64,000 nucleotides of DNA from the NCBI GenBank assembly GCA_947857085.1, contig CANUDF010000002.1, positions 1 to 64,000 on the forward strand. The letters are read 5' to 3'. Position numbers and translations under genes: made by a program. This DNA is from Candidatus Gastranaerophilales bacterium. GTDB taxonomy: Bacteria; Cyanobacteriota; Vampirovibrionia; Gastranaerophilales; Gastranaerophilaceae. Under the pieces are notes generated by a model. It was not told the DNA's origin. It searched no databases and was given only the letters and a program-made list of their open reading frames with translations. This document shows, one piece after another, positions 58,703 through 64,000 of this stretch (the first letter of the stretch is position 1; each line of letters starts with the position of its first letter).

Positions 58703-58732
58703 GTAAAAGCAGGGTTTAGCCCCTGCTTTTAC
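58703..58732. terminator. Bidirectional intrinsic terminator
   Basis: GTAAAAGCAGGG / CCCTGCTTTTAC hairpin between the converging GT9 gene and the prepilin; it overlaps the prepilin stop. Confidence 0.85.
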
Positions 58733-59567
58733 TACCAGGGATAATCTTCAGCTATACGCCAGCCGTCACGGATAATTTTAGCAGCACAAGTTTGCCCGCC
58801 ATATTTTGCATCTTTATTACACGCATTCATTAATTCAGGACTTTGAACATCATCAAGCTCATCCCCAAACGCATGTAATATGCCTGTTTTTTCATCAATA
58901 TAGAAAAAAAATAAATCTTTTCCTGCCATATTAGGTCCGTTAATTGAACTGTTTATATCCACAAAAATATTCCACCTTTTCCAACCTTTTTCAGTACCAA
59001 TACAAACCCCATCATTTGTGATTAAGGAATAATTATTTGTGGTAAAAGGTGAAGAGATATATGTATTGTCTAACCAGCCATATGTATATCCCTCACCGTA
59101 TGTTGCATTGCCGCTTTCGGGACATAAAGGAGTTTTCGTTGTATCCGGGCCATAATATTTCGAGGCTTTTATATATTTACCAATTTTTTCTTTAATTATA
59201 TCTTCGGGATTTTCCCAATCCCAGGTGACTGGATTTCCATTCTCTAATGAGGATAAGTTTATTGCATTTGATATGGTATTAAAGGCTTTTTGCAATTTAG
59301 TAAGCGTAACTTTTTTTTGATAATTAACTACCAGCGTCGGTATTGTCATTGCTGCGACTACGCCGATTATTGCTAACGTAATTAATACTTCTGCTAATGT
59401 AAAACCTTTTAAATCGGGAGCTGAAATTATTTTCTTGACGACGCTCACACCTCCGGCTCCGCTATTGTCTCGAAAACATTTTCTGTTCCCGATACCCGCG
59501 AAACCCTCTTCTTTTCTACTTAGAGGAGACGCCCCCCCCCGATTCCTACGTTAGATAATTCTTTCAT
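58732..59567 (-). CDS. Type IV prepilin-like protein with G9 switch cassette; out of frame as sequenced
   Basis: AAAGGAGGAAAC precedes ATG 59567. The ATG frame reads MKELSNVGI-GGG-RLL and ends at TAA in the cassette. The pilin frame (ten or seven G) is open through the cassette and the palindromic element, reaching VVKKIISAPDLK and GFTLAEVLITLAIIGVVAAM. As sequenced, a GTG at 59448 (MSVVKKIISAP) is in the pilin frame with GGAG about 8 nt upstream. It could give basal expression with a leader of normal length. The body (~215 residues) ends CAAKIIRDGWRIAEDYPW, related to the prepilin at 11472. Confidence 0.85.
59416..59490 (-). repeat. Palindromic repeat element inside prepilin leader (copy 2)
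   Basis: On the minus strand GGGAACAGAAAATGTTTTC pairs imperfectly with AAGAAAATAATTTCAGCTCC-C around an AGCGGAGCCGGAGG centre. About 90 percent identical by eye to 6352-6425. Its arms extend to ATCGGGA / TCCCGAT. It is open in the pilin frame. Confidence 0.75.
59499..59540 (-). repeat. 42-nt switch cassette with G9 homopolymer (copy 3 of 3)
   Basis: Same 42 nt as at 6434-6475 and 44863-44904. It begins 27 nt after the A of the ATG and is followed by the palindromic element after a 5 to 8 nt gap, as in copy 1. Confidence 0.9.
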
Positions 59568-59607
59568 GTTTCCTCCTTTGTTTTAAATTATTGTACCATA
59601 ATTTGAA

Positions 59608-60306
59608 TTAAATGCCAACACTTAAGCCTGCGCAAAGATTTATAGATTGACCTGTTATGCCTTTTGCATCTTCGGATATCAGATACTTAACAAGTTTTGC
59701 AACCTCAACTGGTTTGACAAAACGCCTTTGCGGTATGGTTTCAAGAATTTCTTCTTTAAAAAATTCTGAAAGTTCAACTGAGTTCATACCCATTTCAGTA
59801 TCAACCCAGCCTGGATTAATTGTATTAACAGTAATATTATATTCTGCAAGTTCCAGCGCAAGAGCCCGTGTCATTCCAACCAGCCCCGCTTTTGTTGCAG
59901 AATAAAGACTTGCATTAGCCTCGCCCATAACACCTGAAATTGAACCGATGTTGATTATCCGTCCCCATTTTTTTTCTTTCATATTAACGCTTGCTTTAGC
60001 AATTAGTTTAACAGGAGCAAGCAGATTGACCTCAAATATCTCGCGTATCTGCTCATCTGACATTTTATCAATAGCTCCGTAAATATATTCGCCTGCATTA
60101 TTTATGAGTATGTCAATTTGCTTCTCTTTTACGTAACTTTCCAATGTTTCAACATCTTTTGATAAATCGCACACGCAATAGTTTTCATATTCTCTTAAGT
60201 TTTCTATATTTCTTCCTGTAGCATAAATTGTACCAACGGATTTTAATTCCTGTGCAATAGCTTTTCCTATCCCTTGTGTTGCTCCAGTTACCAATATATT
60301 AACCAT
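59608..60306 (-). CDS. FabG-like short-chain dehydrogenase/reductase
   Basis: 232 residues starting MVNILVTGATQGIGKAIAQE. ATG 60306 follows AAGAAGGAG, and the frame open upstream lies in tcdA. NNAGEYIYG, INIGSISGVMGEANASLYSATKAG (Ser, Tyr-x3-Lys) and NTINPGWVDTEMG are SDR motifs closest to 3-oxoacyl-ACP reductases. The actual substrate is not set by context. It overlaps tcdA by 8 nt. Confidence 0.88.
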   Translation of the reverse strand: MVNILVTGATQGIGKAIAQELKSVGTIYATGRNIENLREYENYCVCDLSKDVETLESYVKEKQIDILINNAGEYIYGAIDKMSDEQIREIFEVNLLAPVKLIAKASVNMKEKKWGRIINIGSISGVMGEANASLYSATKAGLVGMTRALALELAEYNITVNTINPGWVDTEMGMNSVELSEFFKEEILETIPQRRFVKPVEVAKLVKYLISEDAKGITGQSINLCAGLSVGI

Positions 60307-61060
60307 TTTCAAACTCCTTCTTAAATTCCGATACAATATAAGACGCCATAAATATTCCTGCCGTACTTGCCACAAACGGAGTTGAAGCAGGCGTAATTTT
60401 TACGAACTCTATTTCTTCTCCCGATTTTGTTGTTATATGTTCGGTTTCGGAAATTTTCTCCTGTACAAAAGGCTTTTCTCTGCTTGCAACAACAGCAATT
60501 CCGCTTTCTATACCGCGCTTTTTAAGCTGATAAATTACGTTTGATACAAATGGAGCATTCTTGTCTTCTATGTCTTTAATATCACAAATATAAAGTTTTG
60601 CAGGGTCAATTCTGTTTCCTGCTCCCATTGAACTTACAACAGGTATATTATTTCTAACGCAGGACACAAGAAGCGATATTTTAGAGCGCATTGTATCTAT
60701 AGCATCCGCAATATAATCTGCTTGCGGAAGCATCATATTTTCTGTATAAAAATCATCAATAACATTCAACCTGATATCTGGATTTATATCTTTAAGACGC
60801 TCTTTAAAAAGTTCAGTCTTTTTAAACCCGACAGTAGAATTTAACGCAATCAGCTGCCGGTTTATATTTGAGTAGGAAACCCTATCAAAATCAACAATTG
60901 TCAATTCACCAACTCCTGCTCTTGCCAAAGCTTCCGCACAATAACCGCCTACACCGCCCAGACCAAAAATTGCTGCATGTTTTGACGCAAGTTCAGCCTG
61001 AAAACCTGAACCCCAATAAAGCTCATTACGAGAAAATATTTCTTTTGCTGATTCTTCCAT
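60299..61060 (-). CDS. tcdA: tRNA threonylcarbamoyladenosine dehydratase
   Basis: 253 residues of the E1/ThiF-MoeB superfamily, TcdA (CsdL/YgdL) type. N-terminal SRNELYWGSGFQAELASKHA is followed by the nucleotide loop IFGLGGVGGYCAEALARAGV and DFDRVSYSNINRQL. YIADAIDTMRSKISLL and MGAGNRIDPAKLYICDIKD are also seen. It makes the cyclic form of t6A37 in tRNA. It is coupled to the following SDR and lies 5 nt after secG. Confidence 0.92.
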   Translation of the reverse strand: MEESAKEIFSRNELYWGSGFQAELASKHAAIFGLGGVGGYCAEALARAGVGELTIVDFDRVSYSNINRQLIALNSTVGFKKTELFKERLKDINPDIRLNVIDDFYTENMMLPQADYIADAIDTMRSKISLLVSCVRNNIPVVSSMGAGNRIDPAKLYICDIKDIEDKNAPFVSNVIYQLKKRGIESGIAVVASREKPFVQEKISETEHITTKSGEEIEFVKITPASTPFVASTAGIFMASYIVSEFKKEFENG

Positions 61061-61065
61061 ATAGT

Positions 61066-61290
61066 CTATTTAACTATACCATATCCCAATAAAAATGTGC
61101 AAACGATAAATACAGCCGCAACTATACCAGTTAGTTTATTTAATCCTTTTTCAGCACTTTTTTGGGATGAAAATATATGAGAAGCACCGCCTATCCCCGC
61201 AATACCATCACCTTTAGGTGAATGAAGCAATATTAAAATTATTAACAGCAATGCAGATAAAATTTGTACTGCCCAAATAAATGTAACCAT
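61066..61290 (-). CDS. secG: Preprotein translocase subunit SecG
   Basis: 74 residues, two membrane spans (FIWAVQILSALLLIILILLH and LTGIVAAVFIVCTFLLGYGI). The conserved linker SPKGDGIAGIGGASHIFSSQ lies between them. It assists SecYE. Its start overlaps the NUDIX gene stop (TAATG). Confidence 0.93.
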   Translation of the reverse strand: MVTFIWAVQILSALLLIILILLHSPKGDGIAGIGGASHIFSSQKSAEKGLNKLTGIVAAVFIVCTFLLGYGIVK

Positions 61291-61973
61291 TATTTTTTCT
61301 CCTTTTTATTAGAAATGAAATGTGCACGTTTTGAATTTAATTTTATATTCTCAAACGTGTATAATCTTGCAGGTCTCTTCGACGAAGATTTTGTATATTC
61401 GTTAAGTTCAATTAAGCCTTCGGTGCTTAAAGCTTTTTTCCTGAAATTTCTTTTATCCAGCTTTTTGTTCATAATAAGCTCATAGGCCTTTTGCATTTCC
61501 GTAAGCGTAAATCTTTCATTCAACAATTGGTATGCAACAGGGCAAAGTTCCAATCTTTCACGCGTACGTTTCAGAGAGTATTCTATAATTTCTTTGTGGT
61601 CAAATGCAAGAGGCGGTAAGTCAGAAACCTTATGCCAGCCAAGTTCTGGAGATGTTGTAATATTTAAATCTTCTGCTCTAACCAGTGCAAAATACGCACA
61701 TGTAATTACTCTGGCATTCGGGTGGCGAAGCGGATCTCCAAATGTGTATAACTGTTCGAGATAAATATTATCAACATTTGTACGTTCTTTCAATACCCTT
61801 AATGCGGCCTGGTCAAGATTTTCAGACAATCTTACATAACCGCCAGGAATTGCCCATTTATCCTTAAACGGTTCATTCGTACGCTTAACCAATAACACCT
61901 GAATAGCGTTATTCTTCATAGTTAAAATAACTACGTCGACAGTAATTTCGTGGGTTTTTGTCTCATTAAACAT
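61290..61973 (-). CDS. NUDIX domain protein with C-terminal winged helix (NrtR-like)
   Basis: 227 residues. The N-terminal Nudix fold (EITVDVVILTMKNNAIQVLL, then DKWAIPGGYV) has a box in which the REUxEE part reads RVLKER. Two of three usual acidic positions are therefore lost and catalysis is doubtful. The C-terminal half (YQLLNERFTLTEMQKAYELI, then NKKLDKRNFRKKALS) is the winged helix of NrtR/YjhB-type regulators of NAD or sugar metabolism. Likely a ligand-sensing transcription regulator. No NAD genes are adjacent. Confidence 0.85.
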   Translation of the reverse strand: MFNETKTHEITVDVVILTMKNNAIQVLLVKRTNEPFKDKWAIPGGYVRLSENLDQAALRVLKERTNVDNIYLEQLYTFGDPLRHPNARVITCAYFALVRAEDLNITTSPELGWHKVSDLPPLAFDHKEIIEYSLKRTRERLELCPVAYQLLNERFTLTEMQKAYELIMNKKLDKRNFRKKALSTEGLIELNEYTKSSSKRPARLYTFENIKLNSKRAHFISNKKEKK

Positions 61974-62129
61974 ATTAATCTCTGTCCCTCACACAATATG
62001 ATACAATAAACATGTAATTTATAATAAAATTACATTAAACATCTTTTAACATATATTAACAATAATGGCAATTTTTAAAACAGGAAAAACTTTATATTAA
62101 TACGGGGAATTAATAAATTTGGAGAATTT

Positions 62130-62879
62130 ATGTCTTTAGCTTTAACATACTTGAATAATCCATATATAATAAACTATCTTCCAAATCAGATGTTATTTGC
62201 GCCAACATTTGTAATGCCCGCAATATACCCGTCTTTAAACAGCACTACAAATATTTTCAGCTTTTTATTTAACCAAAATATAATAAATACTACCTCAAAC
62301 TTTAAGCCGATAGAATTAAATTTCAGCAATAAAAATAACAATAATGATTCAAAAGAAATAAAAGCCAAATATTCCGTAAGACCTGCAAAGATCAAAGCCG
62401 AATTAGGACCGGAATTTCTTAAAAAAGTAAAACAAATTGCTAAAAATCTTAACTGCAATTATAAAGACTTACTTGCAGTTATGAATTCCGAATCAGGACT
62501 TAATTCCAAAGCTGTAAATCCGAATGGCGGAGCAACAGGCCTAATTCAATTTATGCCGTCCACAGCAGCAGAACTGGGTACTACAACTGAAGCTTTGAAA
62601 AATATGTCTCCAACAGAACAATTAGATTACGTTGAAAAATATTATTTAAAAAATAAAAAAATAGCAGGTTTTAATACAAATGAAAAACTTGACGCAGGAG
62701 ATTTATACGCCCTTACATTTTTGCCGGCGCGTGCGAAACGAGAAACACTGACTGTTAATACAGAATCCTATTACAGGTGGAATAAAGGACTTGATATAAA
62801 TGGAGACGGAAAAATTTCAAAAACAGAACTGGCTCAGCGCGTTGCATGCAGAAGAGTGAACGAATCCATTTTTGCATAA
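62130..62879 (+). CDS. Lytic transglycosylase (SLT domain) with an EF-hand-like C-terminus
   Basis: 249 residues. The first ~85 residues are variable with no clear signal peptide. The SLT domain spans ~95-215: catalytic Glu in LLAVMNSESGLNSKAVNPNG, then GATGLIQFMPSTAAELG, and ALTFLPARA as the third motif. Near the end LDINGDGKISKTELAQ matches a calcium-binding EF-hand/dockerin loop (D-x-N-x-D-G-x-I). It cleaves peptidoglycan between MurNAc and GlcNAc. Export route is unclear. GGAGAATTT precedes ATG 62130. Confidence 0.85.
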   Translation: MSLALTYLNNPYIINYLPNQMLFAPTFVMPAIYPSLNSTTNIFSFLFNQNIINTTSNFKPIELNFSNKNNNNDSKEIKAKYSVRPAKIKAELGPEFLKKVKQIAKNLNCNYKDLLAVMNSESGLNSKAVNPNGGATGLIQFMPSTAAELGTTTEALKNMSPTEQLDYVEKYYLKNKKIAGFNTNEKLDAGDLYALTFLPARAKRETLTVNTESYYRWNKGLDINGDGKISKTELAQRVACRRVNESIFA

Positions 62880-62973
62880 ATATTTTGTAACATTACAATT
62901 CTAAATATTCCGTTGCAGTAAAAATCTTTTTCGTGTAATCTCATGAGTATTAACCATGATTGGAAGGAAAAAG

Positions 62974-63819
62974 ATGGATAAGGGATATATTGAAAACGGA
63001 TTTATCGTTGATTTGAGCAATGCAAGAAAAACTTCTGAAATAATTTATGAATTATCAAGAATTCTTGATATTCCGGAAGCTCAGAATAAACAGGTCTGCC
63101 TTAAATTAGGAAGCGTTGATTTATCTCAGACAGAACTTACAAGTATTAAGGCTCTTGTTGAATCAATGGATTCTGAAATAGAATTTATCAGTACCCGTTC
63201 AACTGAAACAGCAGAGGCTGCTAAAGCATTAGAAATTGAAATATCAGAGCTTGAAAATATCGTGGAAGCACCGGATTTTGAGATGGAGACCAGTGTAACA
63301 CCCGAAGTTGAAACAGCTTTAGATAAGATTTTTGGCGATACTGATTTTGATAAAGATGAAGACGAACCACAACAAGAAGTTAAAGAAATGGAAGAAAGCT
63401 TCCACTTTATTGACGATGAAGATGAAGAAGACGAAGAAACCATTGCAATGAAAGCAGAAGCTGAAAAATTACCTACTTTATATATTAAAAAAACAATTCG
63501 TTCAGGTCAAAGCATAACCTCTGACGGCAACTTAATAATTGTGGGCGACGTTAACCCCGGAGCTGAGGTCATTGCAAAAGGTGATATTACAGTGTGGGGT
63601 ATTTTAGGCGGAATTGCCCATGCGGGTTCGGAAGGTAATTCTCAGGCAAGAATACGCGCATTAAAAATGAATGCAATACAGTTAAGAATTGCAGATATTT
63701 TTGCAAGAAGACCTGACGGAGTAAATACTCCATTTGTACAAAAAACAAATGAATTTATTCCGGAAGAAGCCAAAATATTTAAGAAAAATATTATTATTAA
63801 CAAATTATTAGAAAATTAA
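62974..63819 (+). CDS. minC: Septum site-determining protein MinC
   Basis: 281 residues from [23 protein letters not shown] 62974 is used because GGAAGGAAAAAG lies just before it. The N-terminal FtsZ-inhibiting domain (residues ~1-105) is followed by a very acidic linker ([14 protein letters not shown] and DDEDEEDEE) and the beta-helical C-terminal domain ([34 protein letters not shown]). Residue [20 protein letters not shown] completes the MinD-binding face. Partner of the minD gene 10 nt downstream. Confidence 0.95.
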   Translation: MDKGYIENGFIVDLSNARKTSEIIYELSRILDIPEAQNKQVCLKLGSVDLSQTELTSIKALVESMDSEIEFISTRSTETAEAAKALEIEISELENIVEAPDFEMETSVTPEVETALDKIFGDTDFDKDEDEPQQEVKEMEESFHFIDDEDEEDEETIAMKAEAEKLPTLYIKKTIRSGQSITSDGNLIIVGDVNPGAEVIAKGDITVWGILGGIAHAGSEGNSQARIRALKMNAIQLRIADIFARRPDGVNTPFVQKTNEFIPEEAKIFKKNIIINKLLEN

Positions 63820-63829
63820 GGAGAAATAC

Positions 63830-64000
63830 ATGAGCGGTAGAGTTATCGTAATCACATCCGGTAAAGGCGGTGTAGGAAAAACAACTACAAACGCAAACAT
63901 CGGAACAGCACTCGCCAAAGCAGGAAATAAAGTTGTTATGATAGACACAGACTTGGGTCTTCGTAACCTTGATTTGCTGTTAGGTCTGGAAAATAGAATT
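63830..64000 (+). CDS. minD: Septum site-determining protein MinD, N-terminal 57 residues (continues outside window)
   Basis: Begins [20 protein letters not shown], the deviant Walker A of MinD ATPases (KGGVGKT), followed by [29 protein letters not shown] precedes the ATG. The gene runs off the right edge. minE, if present, would be downstream. Confidence 0.96.
   Translation, partial: MSGRVIVITSGKGGVGKTTTNANIGTALAKAGNKVVMIDTDLGLRNLDLLLGLENRI

Overview
This window most likely comes from a gut-type, non-photosynthetic cyanobacterium (Candidatus Gastranaerophilales / Vampirovibrionia, 'Melainabacteria'). That assignment is an inference from gene content. The DNA is AT-rich. The F1-ATPase beta and epsilon genes form a separate pair, as in Cyanobacteria. 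The envelope is Gram-negative: a secretin, a family 9 heptosyltransferase-like enzyme and a filamentous-haemagglutinin-type adhesin. MinC/MinD are present and no photosynthesis gene is seen. No IS element, prophage or CRISPR array was found.

Layout. 0-6.5 kb: a huge adhesin running off the left edge, a flippase, rimO, and a prepilin whose leader carries a G9 tract. 6.6-18.1 kb: a secreted protein, an FtsB-like protein, a TPR protein, a putative metallopeptidase, an S41 protease, two more prepilins, gyrB, and adk-map-SMR-unknown. 18.1-24.5 kb: tmk, a small Xre regulator facing another prepilin across a palindromic operator, and rpmG-tRNA-Trp-secE-nusG-rplK-rplA, followed upstream by a DivIVA-like coiled-coil gene and coaD. 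24.6-29.1 kb: a tandem-helicase protein and a RecB-like nuclease. 29.1-35.3 kb: rplJL, panBC, a YvcK-like gene, a pxpA-like gene, an AbrB-like gene and rpsT. 35.5-40.4 kb: a GH57 enzyme, tRNA-Asp and several lineage-specific small proteins, one of them a papain-like candidate. 40.3-51.5 kb: one long leftward run with a secretion/pilus machine (PilP/GspC-like, secretin, GspE, GspF), an SDR, a prepilin, then pyrH-frr-cdsA-rnc-rpe. 51.7-64 kb: a uridine-kinase-like gene, atpD-atpC-chrA pair, a comM-like gene, a family 9 glycosyltransferase, another prepilin, SDR-tcdA-secG-NUDIX, a lytic transglycosylase, and minC-minD running off the right edge.

The most notable system is a dispersed family of six type IV prepilin-like genes. 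Five carry an 8-9 nt G or C homopolymer at codons 9-13, between a strong Shine-Dalgarno/ATG and the FTLAEV pilin motif. By eye these are the only homopolymers of 8 or more G/C in the window. One gene (G8, 12.2 kb) reads through in frame. Four (all 9 nt) are one base short of the pilin frame and stop within 3 to 10 codons after the tract. Three of those four share an identical 42-nt cassette that has stops in two of its three frames, followed by palindromic repeat DNA that is open in the pilin frame. This looks like a set of on/off contingency switches feeding the secretin/GspE/GspF machine at 45.7-51.5 kb, or possibly a slippage-dependent expression system.
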